A stretch of DNA of 64,000 bases from Fasciolopsis buskii (Eukaryota; Platyhelminthes; Trematoda; Plagiorchiida; Fasciolidae): assembly GCA_008360955.1 (NCBI GenBank), contig LUCM01005940.1, positions 124,001 to 188,000 on the forward strand. The letters run 5' to 3'. The notes below the pieces were generated by a model. It did not search any database. It was given only the letters and a program-made list of their open reading frames with translations, and was not told the DNA's origin. Within the stretch, counting starts at the first letter, position 1; every line of letters starts with the position of its first letter. A program made the position numbers and the translations under genes. Below are positions 1 through 14,433 of the stretch, piece after piece.

Positions 1-3000
1 CAAAACCTAGTTGTGTGACAAATTATCCGTTCATGATCGTATTTTTGTACAGTGATTGTCTAATCTCTTTGCTTTTCGATGTCTGCAAATAGGTTGAAAA
101 ATGGGTTTATCAATCAGGGAACGTTTTACGGCAGACACGGATACCTTCTACTGCCCTTGCTAACTGACTTCTGGAGAGGTTAGGAGCCCAAAGATTGATG
201 CCAAATAGAGGAACTGCTCGGCGGTGGAAGGAGTCAACCCCCCGCCTGCGCACAAACTTCAGGTTGAAACGCCATGATGTTAACCACTTGGTTATTGCCG
301 GTTCTGATATCAAGAAGAGATATTCAAGCAAAATACCGGAACATTGTGTCTTGAACCAGGAATTGAAATAGGAAACCCAGTGAAATAAACACCACGTCAT
401 TTTGGTTTATGGTGACAACGTGTCCGGACTTAGAGGGGTATCCAACATTTTTTGCCCACGTAGCCTGAGAAACTGCCGCACTGTCAATAGGTAAGAATGT
501 TCATTGACAATGTGATTTAACAACTGAGCAACGAGTTCGATCGCATTCGGAAACACAGGTGACTGACTGAAAGATTAAAAGGTTTTATTGTTTGAAGAAT
601 CGGAAGCTTCTGTTAGTAACTTTAAGAACTCAATAAGTAGTATACAGTATTGCACAGTAATATACTCAATATAAATTGCATCAGAAACCTTAGGGGAATT
701 GCGAATTCAGAAATGGCTCTTTAGATCAAATTGGAACGGATTTTGAGGCAACTAGAGATGTCAACGTTCACATAAGAAAATTTACTTCTGTCGAATGGTC
801 CGTGACAGAAGAGATGAAACAAATTTTTGTTTTTCAATACTGATATGATCGGCAATACAACGATATAATTAAATGATTTGCTATAGGGAAGAAAAAATCC
901 ATACGAATAAGTTTTCCAAGAAAAAAAACAGTGGGTGACCAAAAAATAAAAATCACGAAAATCGTGGCTATTTTGCATTGGAATTTGAAGTGAAAAATGA
1001 TTTTGTGGGATGGAAAACAAAGACGTATCCCTTCTCAAAATGCAGACCATGTTTTTCCATAGTTTACGCTGAGTAACTTCCAGAAGCCAAGCAATCTTAA
1101 ACTTGAGAATAGGAGAGTGTGGTGATTTTACGTGCAAGCTTGCACGTTGATGTCGTTCGAGACAGCCTCACGCTAGTCTGCGTAGACAAGCAGCCAATGA
1201 GAATCGGAACGACAAGCAGTCGTGAAATTCAAATATTCCGCGATTATGTTTGGACGGAATAGATTCTGCCAATCAGAATATTTCTAACCTTGTACATAAG
1301 CCCATGAACTGTAAATATAGCGCGAGCTTGTTTCCGTTCTGTTGTGGTCTTCTTATTAACCTCCTTCAGGTAGCCTGGATCGAAGCTGATTCAGTACTTA
1401 TCGGTAACTGCTACTACTTACAAGTCCGAGTACTACGGGCAAACATTTCAAGAAATATTTGGCGCCAAACGTTTGCATCAATGAGCAAACCTTAAGAACA
1501 GCTTCTTCTTGGAGAAGCTGTCTGTAGAAGTACGACGAACAGATGATAGTATGAATAGTAATTTTTGGTTCACCAATTGCCGGACCATTTGTCTTTTAAG
1601 ATCACGTCAAAAATAATCAACAGATGCATTTTACAGAAAATCGTGCAGCAATGTCTTACAAGGAACTTTTACAAAAAATGGTTTCGTTGTCAGATTCCTG
1701 GGGAGTGCGTGACAGGATTTGGACTGAACAGGATAGGACTGCACCACGCAATGCAAGAACAATGAAGGAATACCAAGACGAAGTGTTTCTCTCTTCGTAT
1801 TTTTATTTGTATGAATGTGAGAATTAAAAAAACGTTTACTTGAAGAGATCACAATAGGGCGGTTGAATACACCATTGTAGGCCAGTATCACAAACAGAAC
1901 ATGCTGGATTTTGATGGAAGTACAATGATTGTGTCTAGAACCAATGCTCAGGTGTAAACAGGATTCCGGGCAAATTGAATGCCTAAAATGCAATATGAAA
2001 ATTTGTTTTGCACAAAAATCAGTGTCTGTGTGTCAGGGATTATTTTCACTGTCAAACGCAAAGGGAAAAACCTCAGTTATTCGACCGAAATTCGCTCCAT
2101 CCGCAGTGCTGCTCATTTTCGGCCTCAGTGGGAATGACTGCTGATCGATATTCACTAAGTCGGACAGCTTCCTAGCCGATGCAGACAAGAAACAAACGAT
2201 TCCCACATCGGATTCACGTTTGGACTGATCATGGAGCTCGATCGGCTTGACGTGTTTACACGACATTCCCACACTCTACGAGTACTTGACAACAAATAGG
2301 CCAATTCACATCTACGAAGGCTTGCCCACCCATGGAATTTCCATTGGACACATTCGGTTTTATCTCTCCACCACGGAGTGACAAGAAGTAGTGTAGGAGT
2401 TTTCTTACCCGAAAGGAAACTTCTGTGGGCAACCTGTAGTTCCTTCTGAGTGTTGTGATTAGCCAACGTTGTATCCTGCGGACAAAACGTTACAGCATTT
2501 GTACAGTAAATTAATATTTACGCTTTACTTTCTGAGTGACACTAGTGTTAAGGGTTGGCCGGGAAACTAGCAAAGGTCATTCCATTTTGCCGGGGCGCAG
2601 TGATAATGTCACGTTGACGGCCGATGAAATATTTGCCAAGCTAAGCGATGATCACCGAATGATAATGATGAAACTGAGTGACAGCCATTGTGCATTTGTA
2701 CGCTCATTATAACCACAAGGCAGCGAGAGAGTTCCCATATTCTATCACGATTCGCTGAGATTTTCGTTGACCTTCCTCAACTGAATACAGACTCTAAAGA
2801 AATAGGCCAAGCGCGAGAACGACGCAAGGCCCGTTGGCAATAAATATTCAATTACTGCTCGTACCTATACTAATGAAATACTTATTCTGATTAGTACAAA
2901 ATTGCTTATTTTAATAAGAACACCAACCGAACTGTTTAGTGTTGACCAGTTGATGCTCACCCCTATAGATCTTGAAACAGGCAAGCTTTTCCCAAAACTA

Positions 3001-4286
3001 AAGTCTCTGTTTTCCTTGATCTGAAACTGACGTTCTACTGTGTTGATCTAGTAATTCTTTGACGCTGCCTTTCACTGAAGAGTGTGCCAGAGAAATTCAA
3101 TTCGTTCATCCAATCACCGTATGCGAACAGCCAAAGCCGAAGTTGTCCTTTATTGCACATTCATCTCGATTTCGCGAACAGTGGTGTGAATATGTTTGGG
3201 ACGCGTTTTGCACTTCGGGAATGTAGAATGCTGTTACAGGCCTGGATTAGCTTGAAGCCGAACATGGTTCTTGGAGGGAGAGTTTTGGGGAAGCAGATAA
3301 GTCTGAGTATATGAGTAGTTGTGTCTCACCTGGAGCTCGTATGCGGGATGAAGGGCGTTCGTGCATGCCTAAGGCTGGATTGGATTTCACCAATTTGCGG
3401 TATCCGAGACGTCGACGTGACATCCGGTTATTGACCAACAGTCGAGTGCACCTGGTAGCAGTGTTATAGGTAGTGTTTAACGGTTCAGAATCATTTTGAT
3501 TAAGAGCAGAAGATATGCTAAGATGTTTGCTGTTTGAAAACCGCTGTCTTCGTAGTATAACTGCAATATGATGAGATAATTTTATGAATAATACTTATCT
3601 TGTGCATATGGTACTAGATCCCGGGGTTCAGCTTTTACAACGAGCAATGAATCAGAACAGGTCAAGATATTTGGAACAGGTTTACGAATGAGCACAAAAC
3701 CACGTTGTTGTTGCCTGATTTTGACGAAGGTACCCAGAGGGAAGCGGTTCGACAAGGTCAGCCGATGAAGACGAATGGGTGAAAACAAGTTGGCTAGGGC
3801 ACTGGCTTGTGTTTGTGGCCAGGTTTGGGTTGTCAAGGTCTCCCAAGTGGTGTTGGATGATACGGCTCTTTGCTGCATGCATGGGTGTTCTTGTATCCGA
3901 AATCTTTCTTCTTGTATGGAATCATTCAACTTAATAGCTGACAGTTCACCTCTCTTCGCCTCTTGCCCTACTTTCCTCTCTTGAATCGATGGTGCTATAA
4001 AGTAAAACCAAGAATCCGATCACTCTGGCACGAGGTAGCAGTTGGACAGCAGAGTAACGAGTACACTTATCTGATGAAGGACAATAGCCGCGAAGTCCGT
4101 CTTGCACTCAGGAGGAAATTCTCTGTTTACATCCATGGGCTAATAGTACTACTTGCAGCATTATTTTGCAGTCAGTCGTTCACTACACGCTGCCCTCTTT
4201 TCTGTTTGATTAGTTGGTTGCGTGAGGTAGCAGCTAAAGCCACTGCATTTTCGTGTAAGTTTAATGGCTGTAAAAATTACACTACC

Positions 4287-4303
4287 TATATATATATATA
4301 TAT
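4287..4303. repeat. (TA)n microsatellite
   Basis: Short run of alternating TA, about eight units, in otherwise unassigned sequence. Confidence 0.9.
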
Positions 4304-5499
4304 TGTTCGGAAAACTGACCCAGCACTTTGTCTCTCACTCACTCTAGTTTGTCCAGTTGCTAACGGCAGCTAGTGTTATTTCAGCTGCTTGTAGACACGC
4401 TCTACTAATGCGCAAATCCGGTCTTTGTGCGGTCAAGAGGCTTGGGGTGTGTAGAAATACGTTAGGATAGAGAGGCAAGAGAATCCCCAACGATGCCCCG
4501 TTTTTCTAATGTTTCTTGCAATCGTCGTACAGGTTTGTCAACCCCGAGATTCAAATCGGTAGAAATTCTGTCCCAGCAGACTTACTTTTTACCGGCTTTT
4601 TATGGAAATCGTTACCTTACGAATGCCAACATCCGGTGGGCGACAGCTGGCAGAAACGAGATTTTCCCACGGATAACATTGGACTTGGCCTTCTTCCGGC
4701 ACCGAGGTCGCATCTGGTTTGGTTCAGCATCACCAGTGGAGACGATTCAAGCACAAACGGAACAATTTAATGTTCATTATCAAATTTATAATTACTATGT
4801 ACTCCAAAATTATGCACAACGAGTCTTGTCAGTACAGATGTTCACAATTTGAAATTGCGAAATGTGATCCAATGCATCATAAATTGGACGGAATTCAATT
4901 AAACCCACAAGTTCTTCAATTTCTCTGATCCGGACCACCTATGGCTTTGATATTTTGGTGAGATCTTGGATCAAATTACTATTATATACTACGAACAGAA
5001 GAACGATTTATACACACAAACAAATCTGTTCGACTATCGCCCCAAGATGTGCTTAAATGGAACAAAATCCAATCCTAGATGATTTGTTTAAATCCGGTAA
5101 AGAAACGATGATTTTTTGTGAATGGTCGTTCAGACATAGTTTTAGTGAGACTGTGAATGATTCCAATTGTGCTTTGTCCCAGTTTGTCAAGCGGCACGCA
5201 CCTCTGTTAGTTCCCTAAACTGAAGACCCTTACGCGATCATGTACACGTTTGCTTAATCGAGTCAAGACAGTTTTTACAAATTTTTAATGTTTGACTGTA
5301 TTAGGCACATTCTAGTGATTTAGTAATTAGTTTTTGTGATGTCTTTGTCTAAATGTCTCGTTGAAATAAGTTTGAATTACAAAAACATCCTTACAGAATG
5401 ATCTCACACAAACGGCACGGGTTTCATCAGTTTCGTGGAGCTCTTCAGAAATGGGGATTAAAGTTTGGTCTCTGTTCATATTGAATCAGTTATCGTTTT

Positions 5500-5668
5500 T
5501 TTAATTTCTTTTTAATGATATAACATTAAATATCATTATTCAGGAAGGTAACCACGGCCAACACACAGGAGATCGCAATTGGGGGAGTTGATCAGCGTTG
5601 GGAGGATTCGAACCCGCGAACTTCACGTCCAAAAGCCATCATCTTATCCGCTTGGACACCCCGCGGCA
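5500..5668 (-). mobile_element. tRNA-derived SINE, copy 1
   Basis: Read on the minus strand, the element opens with a tRNA-like head. An A-box-like segment (rc near 5648-5658) and a B-box, GGTTCGAATCC (rc at about 5603-5613), are spaced as in a tRNA. The tRNA-unrelated body follows, then an AT-rich 3' part related to the shared motif CTTCCTGAAAAATGATGTAC. This copy is diverged, and the body motif is shortened to CCTGAATAATGA. It belongs to the family seen at 14.5, 24.0, 31.3, 39.2, 39.7, 45.4 and 60.2 kb. The broken acceptor stem argues against a working tRNA gene. Confidence 0.7.
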
Positions 5669-6076
5669 GTGGTATAAATAAAATGCAAGGACAAAACGTC
5701 TTCCGACAATTATTTCATTGAAAATTAGTCGAGTCACAATAATTTACCAAAAGGGTGATTTGAATTCAACTATTAAAGGGAATAAATTACCAAAATCCCA
5801 AATGAAACACGCGTCTGTTCCTCCGGAATTTAGGAAAGGGAAGTCATGGAAATTTTAATTTTTTCAATCTGTCAACTGCGTAACACTGACCGAAAAAAAT
5901 CATTCAGGCGGATCGATAACATTTCCACCTATGTCTCGATCATTGCCTACCTTCCGGGACATTGTCATACCCCAAAACTCGTAAGACCATTTCGTGCATA
6001 TAATCGTAGGCAACAGTTCACTTGGTAGGATGTTTCCGTGTGTGCGTGTGTGCGTATGTGAGCAATGCTGGTCTAG

Positions 6077-6220
6077 GGCGTGTGGCTATGATAAATTCAC
6101 TTACCCGTGTTTACAAAACGGATGCTGTGAGTTCCCTCATAATCCGGAATCTGAGGTCAACATTATGCATTGGCTCGATCCAATCTCCGACGGAGATTTA
6201 GCATTGGGTACTGTTGTCAG
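6077..6220 (+). CDS. Candidate internal exon, unknown protein
   Basis: An open frame of 48 codons runs from a GGTCTAG acceptor-like site to a CAG|GTGAAG donor. The exon enters one base into a codon and leaves two bases, so it is symmetric. The peptide has cysteines in the pattern C-x9-C-x4-CC and then a segment around MHWLDPISDGDLALG. I do not recognise the family. The tract before the acceptor is GT-rich rather than pyrimidine-rich, which weakens the call. Confidence 0.28.
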
Positions 6221-9200
6221 GTGAAGCTCGAAACAACCATTATTAGTTCGTTTCAGAACTGAGCAAAGTCAATCGCGTTTGTGTGCACTGCAAGAATTAA
6301 TGCAAGATGTATGGACTATTGATACTTCCCGCAGTACACGCTGTATAAAGGGGTTCTCATTGGAAACCTAAGATGGAGCTCGTAAGTCAACGGTCTGATT
6401 CCCAACGTATCGGGGATATTAACTCAGGATGGGTACATTGCCGAAGCAATCGTGATGAAGTTCTCTCAGTTTTGATGTGTAAGACCTAGTCAAAACTTGT
6501 CAGCGTTTTGCCTTTTCTGCTGTTTAAATTCAGTGCTCGTTATTTGCCCACCTTAAACACCGCGGACGTTAGATTTCGTTGATTTGTACGCTTAGACCAT
6601 ACCTTGTCCGCAAGCTTGTTTTGTCATGCTTTATCTTTGACTAAGATGCGTTCGATATGGTGCAATTTCACACTCGTCGTGCCGGGAGGGGGGAATGTTC
6701 TTGCCATCACATTTACTAGGGCTTAATAGGCGAAAGACACCGTGAAACTTTATTCGTGTCTGTGCTGGACCCTTCGTAAATAGCCACGGTAAACCAATGA
6801 TGAAGGCCAATGGTGATATTTCTCGGTCATTTCCATGCTCTGACATGTTTGCGACAGGTGAGAGTAAACGGAAGGAAATCATCTAGCAGTGCTTATCTTT
6901 TTATTGGCTTCGATTAATTCTAGAAGAGGGGACTATATTTCGTAGCGGATTATCATTAAGGCATGTACTTCCAAAAATCGATGTTGGACTTGAATTGTCC
7001 CGAGTTTTATTGACATTGGTAAGATTCCAACTCATGAAAAAATATCATTCATTCTAAACGTAGAACAACGTCGTTGTTCGACAAGTTGGGATCCTAGTCC
7101 GAGGTTGGGAGAGCTAGGCCTGGGAATCGGGAAAACATTACCGCGCAATTCACGTGACTCATTTTGCGTACAGTCTCTAGCAAATTATAAGACAAATCCA
7201 TCGCTCCACATAGGTTTTTAATGTGAACAGGGTGCATCGTGAATCCTCGTTTCGCAACGCTGATACACCCTTATTTGGGCCAAGTTTTACGAGATTGGCC
7301 GGAAACTGATATTGACAGAATACTGGAAAATGTTTACACATGATTATTTTCTCTCATCAATGCCCGAATGTGAGAGGACATCGATAGTGCACTTTCATGT
7401 CATTACCCCCAGAGAAAGAATTTTACTACTTAATTTTGTTTTGTAGGCGCTGCAACTTTTCAAGCTGTCCTAAAAAGATTCACTCCGGTAACGGGAACTT
7501 GCAAATTGCCATGACAACAAATGGGTTCTGTGACCCACTATTAGTCCAGATACAACAGTAATACGTAGTACCTCCAATAAACTATAATTGATGGTGTTCT
7601 TGCATCGATAATCGATTGCACGTGGATCGTGTGCACGAGATCATAGCAGTAGGGTAAAAGTTTTTAATAAAGGTTTTGCTAAAATCAGGCCCAAATTGGA
7701 AAAAATTAGTTTGCAAATGCTCTAAAGATTTCAATTCTTATTGATACTATTATTCTTATATATTATCTAAATCCTCAGCGAATACACCAACCAATATCGT
7801 CTTGCCGCTTTGCCTGGCCTTAGGTGACGGATGGAATATCACAATTTGTAACAGTCACAGCTCAGGTTGCTGGTTTTCATGAGTTCTCATAGCTGAACTT
7901 GGCGTTTAGATCGCGAACGAGTTGACGTCGAGATGAAATCATTGGTAGAAGTGCGCTGTTATTAGGCTTCTTAGTTTATAGAATTGCCATTGGCCTTGAC
8001 CTTGAACTACTTCGGCGACCTTGACCTAGAATTTGTGCGTCTGCTCTCCATTTCATCTCTGATGGCTTCACCTTTGACCTTGGAAGATTAACGTTCGACC
8101 TGATAAGTTTGGTGCGTTCAGTTTTGTGCCGTTGTTTTTATTTCGAGTATGTGAACAAAATGTGATTCACTTCCGTAGACATGGATTAGACACACACACA
8201 CACATACACAGAGAGAGTAGGTCGTGTCTTCTTGTCGCTAGTTTGTTCATGCTTATCTGTTTTCTCGTGCATTCCCGAAATGTTTTTTTAAATATTTTCC
8301 CATTATCCGCATTGGTAATGTGCCAGCCACATTGACTAACAAGACTAGACTTTACACCGAAGCGACTGTAGCACAATAAAGCCCACGAGTATACATTATA
8401 GGGATGCAATTTACTGGAGAGTTTATTGTTGAACTGAAAGCATGGCGGTTTTTAAAACATTATTGTCTTTTTACTTGTGATTAGTTTGCCCGTATTTAGG
8501 CTAGGTTTTGTGCTGATCGACCAGCGGATGACTGATGACTTGCTTTCACAAGTGCGACCGTAACTTAATTAAACGTTCCGACAAAGCACGGAAACCTAAC
8601 TGTATATGGACAAACTTCAAGAGATCATTTCCGATCCAACTCTGTTCGAGCGCGGGCATTTTTGTCATTTACCGACAAACAGCCGGCTGACACTTCCTAA
8701 GTTTTTATTGGTTTACAAAAGGCAGTACATAGTTGTCGTAACAATAATTATAATTCATTTGTTACAATCGGCTTGATTATTCAACCTCAAATTGAGGCAT
8801 TCCAACCATTCTCGATTAGATCGATCACCTTTTTCGAGCAGCACGCTAGAAACGTAGTTTCAGTTGACACTGGGATCTGGACTTTCGGCCCGAATCGATA
8901 CTCCGCTTGCTTGCCTTACATCCTCGGTGATCGTGTACTCGTGTGCATGTATATCCGGGACATCCAGATTATTTTGCGTTTTTGTCTACTATCTCGTTTT
9001 CTTTGACTTAAAAGAAAATTCCAATTCATCCGGTGTGAGATGAAACGGCAGCGACAACAGATTACTCTTTTTTCATCGGCCAGTGTTTTCAACCCAAGTC
9101 TCATTGTCTCATGTTTTCGAAATACGTGAAAATTAGTTTTTAGTTAGCTGTTTGGAAATTTTGTTATTCCCTGTTGCCAAAATTGACTAAGTTTACTTGA

Positions 9201-12200
9201 GACGAGGTGATAACAAAAATGCCTTGTTTCCTCGTAAAATTTTCCCCTTTTCATCAGGCCTCCATAGGGCGCGAAACAGAGAAAATAATTTTGATATAGC
9301 CCAGATAGAAATAAAAATGCCATGTTTGGCTGCGAACAGTCAACCGATTCTTCTTTCAAGTGGATAGAACCTTTGCCTATTCCAAACTAATGAAGCGCTA
9401 TTCGTAGGCAATTGTCACTTACCGTGGTTGACTAGTTGAGTCTATGGAAACGGAGAAAAGTTTTCCGAGCTATGACGAGCCGTTGCATAAAAAGATGTAA
9501 TCATGGATTTTCGGGGCCTTGTGGATAAATATTACCACTCGATATCGCTTTGGTTACCATGATGGACTTCTTTCAAACCATTTTCAAAACCAGCTAAACA
9601 GGCGCTCGTGTTACGAGCCACCGGATGTCTGAATCCCCGTGTCCGCCAACTGGCATGGCTAAGCGGGTAAATTGCTGCCCATTGCTTTCTACTCCTCATT
9701 GTAGATTTTGATGGCTGCTGTCTCAACGTTAGCCTCTTGATCCTTCGGGTATTCGTCCGTGTCAAAATTCAGGACTGTTCATCTCCCAAGGATCTCTGCC
9801 TCATCATTAAAATTTCACAATTCCCTTTGTTGCTTACTGGAGAAGCGTCAGGACAAAATCGTGCGTGCATGTTCTGAACACTGGACGGCATATTTTAGTG
9901 TTTTGGCGTTGTGTCTTTATAAGGACCGCGTGAGCACTGACTTCTACGCTTGCTTCCAGTTTCACTAAAGTCGTATTGTGCAGGCTTACACGACTGGTTC
10001 TTCCTCTTTTATATCCTGTAACTATTTTCTCGCATCTGCCAGCTAGATTGTTTCATTTTTTTTCAGTAGTATTTGGTAACGGATCTGCCAACTGCCGTAG
10101 ATTGGATTCCACAGGCGATTTGGATTTTCAGTTTTTAGGTCCCATCTCAGCACGTGTTGCCATCACCTAATTATTCCGATGAAACAGGGGACTACGAAGG
10201 ATTTGGTTTGGTTAGGGGATGAATAGAGCAAAAAATGAATTCAGTTAGTTAAAACGTGACAACATGTCTCGATGACCATTATAAATGACGAATATGTTAT
10301 TCACTGACTGTTTCTCACACACAAATAGCGAATCAGCCGGTCAATAATACGGTCGAGAATGACCATACTCGAGTTTCGTCTTCATTATTGTCATTAACGA
10401 CCCTCCCACACAGGGCTCAAACAGGGGCTTCCCAAGCAGATGTGGGCGTTACCATTGCGTCATCAAAGCCAGCCAAGGCAAAATCAAAGTTGCTCACTTA
10501 AGTCTCTGCACAGGATTTCCCGAAATATATATAAGCATATATATATATATATATATTGTAAGCAGTATCTGGATGAGTGAACAAAATTTGCCCGGGAGCA
10601 CACGACCGGTTTCGCGGTTATGGTCGCTGGTCACGTAAGCGTACCCGGTACTCTCTTTTCCAGACCTACTTATACTTGTTTACTCCCAGTTGGTATGTCT
10701 CGCCAGAATCGAATTTTTGGCGTCAGGAGTGTGCTTGGAAGCTCTTCGTCGAAGAGTCCACACGGGAACCACAACTGTGATCCATTGATAATTCTTTGTC
10801 AGTTGGGCTGAGCCAACCTTAGAAATGAGGACAAAATGCATCAGAATATATATATTATATATAATTTCTTATGCACCCAAGTTATGCCACTTTGTCCGCC
10901 TTGGTGACAATCACGTGCAAATGACTTGGCCATTGCTATTCCCGAAGAAGTTTGCAGTTGACCTGGCTATAAGACAAACCTATGGTTCCGAAAGCTGGTC
11001 TTTCTGCATTTCACATTTTTGAAATCCATAAAGTACAACGCAGTTTATGACCTTTAGAATAAACAAGTCTGATTTGAACAGAGCAGACAATTCCGCTCAA
11101 AACTCTTGGGTTCTGACGGCGTGGCACTGGTCGAGATTATGGTTTGTATGCCTCGTCGTAATACAACCCTCTGCCGTTATCCGTGTGTTCCTTCTATCCC
11201 AATACACTAAGATTTGGGTAGAATGTGCTATTTGCACAACAAATCGTGTGAATAAGTAATCACCGAAATTTCATCACTCATCCCTTACCTAATGATTCAT
11301 TTTTCTATCATCCGCATTCACCCAAGAGCTACAAACATTTCGACCAATTCATTTGATTATTGATTGGTGCGACGACTCCACCGGTTTCCGCTTAAGATGG
11401 TGACTCGAACTCAGAGTGGGTTGCGTTTTATTTCACACGGAGAGATGAGCTTCCGCCACTATGCATTATTTTCGGTGTACTTCCGAGCTGACACTGTCTG
11501 CTGTATAGCCAAATGTCACTCTGGTTTGCCGTTGTGATCAGTCCTGATAGATGTGTCTGTCCTAAACCAAACCAATGGTGTTAAATTTCAGCCCGTGACC
11601 AATAAGTAACCTTCAGAGGCTAGAACGAGACAGGAGAATCTGCAGAACAGTTGGTGCCCACGGGGTAGCACGTGCCAAATTAAATGTTTTTATCTACCGG
11701 CCGATTTTCTCTACCAATGCAGATTTTACATTTAAGCGGCTACTTTTGACTGATTGTACTCCAACGGGTCATGACTGAACGGACAAGATCGCATCGGTTA
11801 CTGGCATCTAAACGGTTATTTATCAGATCGGCTACCAACAGGCGGTGCAAATTCGCTAGTACATAATCACCGTGGATTATTCTTGAAAAACGAAATATCC
11901 ATTGAGAGGTAGGGATTATTGCATTGAGTTAATCAAATCCGATCAAACAGCTCCCAACGTGGTCGTTTTAGACATAAATTACACATTCACCATCGTCTGG
12001 TGATATTTCCCCACTGACCGTATACACGACAGATCACGTGGAGGCAGAAGCACACAGACACTGGTAGTCAACGCAATGTTCCCAGTTAGTCAATCAGACT
12101 CCACGGGATGTGTAATTGAAGCACGTGAAATGTATTATTAATCTGTTGCAACGCATCTAGTGGACCTTTTCCCATGCCAAAGCGTTGAAACAAATCTTAC

Positions 12201-12558
12201 CAGGGTGGACGGAGTTTCGGACTTAGTCCCTTACATTGCTTCTGTCCAAAGTTTTGTTTAGAACCTTATTGATCCGAGAAGTTAACTATCCTTAATGTTT
12301 ACAAATCAGGAGAGATAGCGGGTCAGATCTTTCAATGAACTTAACTAAGGTAACACTGCTCCGATACGATCGAGCTGGAAAACGCAGTTTCAACACATCG
12401 CTGGCAAATGTTCCTCGGAACTGGTCAGGCCGGTTCGTTTTGTGCACGTAGACAAAGATCCGGACCATCTTGATTTCCAATCAAAATAATTTTGTTCACC
12501 GAAGGAAAATATTGGTTTTAAATGCAGATGAAAAATTCGTTCTCCCCCCTTTTGTTCG
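6221..12558. other. Intron or intergenic sequence
   Basis: Nothing assignable. The stretch holds a (CA)n(GA)n run at about 8189-8217 and TA-rich microsatellites at about 10524-10557 and 10846-10863. The open frames here, for example plus 8773-9006 and minus 9532-9765, lack convincing splice sites at both ends. Confidence 0.5.
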
Positions 12559-12783
12559 CTAATTCCGGCAACGATTGCCCAATGCGATACAGGACACAGA
12601 AGAACACTTGTTTCTCGTGTCTGGTGTACCGGATAAGGTCATCGAATCAACACGATTGACAGGTGTTCGGGCTATCATTTTGCTGTCACATTCCACATGC
12701 AGGTAACCGTTCTGTTTTGAACGTGTTGGAATAAACGGAAACAAACATTTATCTTTCATACTCATTGACGAATGCGAGTAGTG
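12559..12783 (-). CDS. Candidate terminal exon, unknown protein
   Basis: On the minus strand a CAGTTTCTTAG acceptor-like site is followed in phase 0 by 74 codons ending in a stop at 12559. The peptide is hydrophilic, with five cysteines and serine/threonine runs. It is phase-compatible with the candidate first exon at 21496-21669, which also ends in phase 0, but nearly 9 kb separates them and no link is proven. No polyadenylation signal is obvious close downstream. Family not recognised. Confidence 0.25.
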   Translation of the reverse strand, partial: HYSHSSMSMKDKCLFPFIPTRSKQNGYLHVECDSKMIARTPVNRVDSMTLSGTPDTRNKCSSVSCIALGNRCRN

Positions 12784-13919
12784 CTAAGAAACTGGTGGGA
12801 TCTTCAGAAGTTTGAACTGAAGTTTATTAATTTTATTGGCAGTGAAATTGTGTAAAAATTAATGTCATTTTATCATATCTGCTACAGTAATCAATTACGG
12901 CACAAGTGATTTATTTCGAGTGTGAAGTTGATTAAACTCTAGTTTAGAGTATTCAACTTTCCGAAAAACAAATGTCTCACTGATGGAGGAACTTTCGAAG
13001 AAGGGGATTGAAACCTCCACACCATGACTGTAATCACCAATCCATTTCAGTTTAGATTAAGACACGTATTGATTGCATTTTCAGGTGAACTATATAAGGG
13101 AAGGCAGTTTTCCGCATCTTGATGTGCTGATACAATTTACCATGGTAACTAGTTGTAGACAAATTTATACGGGTGATAACAAGTTTCAAGTAACAATGCG
13201 AAAAAAAACGATTAGCCTATCGTTTGATATTGTTCCGAAAGCTTAGCAGAGTTTTAATTATGCTAACCGGGAAATGCACCTGAAATCGACTAATCAGATC
13301 ACGCCACAGAGACATATGTAAACCACAAATGCGTAAGAATAACAACTCTTACTAAAAAAAGATCTTACATAAATATAGACAAAATAATTTTTATACGAAC
13401 AATCTTACTCTGACAAAGCGGCTTTGTTCGGGATATATGTTTGGGGTATATTTCTCAATAAATCTAACAATATGTGGTCAATGCTTTTACGCTTTCATTT
13501 TCCGGCAATATTTGCTTAACAGTTTTGCATCAATCTGATTTGGAGATTTTTTCCGATTAATTGTTCACGGTTAGTGGCGCGCGTTCGCGTAGAATTCCGC
13601 GGAACAAATCCGAGCACGACTGTTTCCTTTACGGATTACCCTAAGCTTGATGAGAATGATGAATTGGCTTTTTGCGCCGCTATATCGATCCGCTTGTCCA
13701 TGGAACACAGTTACTGCTAGCGACGGGATAAAATACGTTCAGCCCAATCCATTGCAACTAGAGTTCGTTTGCGTGCTGACTTTTGTCGCCATAGGACTAC
13801 GAGTTGTCGTGCGTATTTCCGTCTCGGTTTAGTTAACCCGACAAAGATGATTAATATCATGTATCTTCTGAACCAGATGCGACCATTAGACGAGGAGTAG
13901 ATTTATCTGCTTGCTCCAG

Positions 13920-14186
13920 TCCAGGCACGGATTGCGTTTCCACAATTTGAATGAATCCACAACTAAATTCGATTTTTCGGCTCGTAGGAACAATATGAAG
14001 CTAAAAATGCAGTTCATTTTGTCAGCTTGCAAACGTCTCGCAAGTAAGCAGCTTGTGAAACCTAAGATCGCCAAGTTTTCATGTAAACACCTCAGGCGTT
14101 TACATTTACACCGTTGCGTGATACGAATTACTCATGCGATGTTTTCACACCATGCCATGTTGACGCGATTCCGGCCTAAGCTACAG
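13920..14186 (+). CDS. Candidate internal exon, basic unknown protein
   Basis: Eighty-nine codons are open from a strong pyrimidine-rich acceptor (TTTATCTGCTTGCTCCAG) to a near-consensus donor CAG|GTGAGC. Both ends are in phase 0. An alternative internal donor GTAAGC would end the exon at 14043. The peptide is rich in lysine, arginine and histidine, especially in its second half (around CKHLRRLHLHRC). I recognise no domain. Signals at both ends make this one of the better single-exon candidates, but its neighbours are unknown. Confidence 0.4.
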
Positions 14187-14433
14187 GTGAGCAAATCAAG
14201 AATTGCTTAGGTAATTTGAGAAAAATATGAAGACATGAACAGTAGACGAAGATGGGAGTGGCAGGATGCATGGAACACTTTGGACGGCGACACGCGTCAA
14301 GCTCAGGTATACGTTTGAAGTAGTAAGATTTCCTTGTGGCTGTCATTCTGTCCCATCGAATTTGACCGACCGGAAATGGCCATTGTAACAAATTTGTCCC
14401 GTCCGGAATACTCCTAGTAAAGCCCTAGATTTG

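Larger units (their letters stand above)
1..6076. other. Intergenic or intronic stretch, no assignable gene
   Basis: No homology-level feature is recognised here apart from the SINE near 5.5 kb and a TA repeat near 4.29 kb. Several open frames have protein-like composition. One, on the plus strand at about 1637-1816, starts after a TTTTACAG acceptor-like site and reaches a GTGAGA donor-like site. Another is the minus-strand frame at 2033-2272. None has strong signals at both ends, so none is called. An 18-bp perfect palindrome lies at 1130-1147. Confidence 0.5.
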
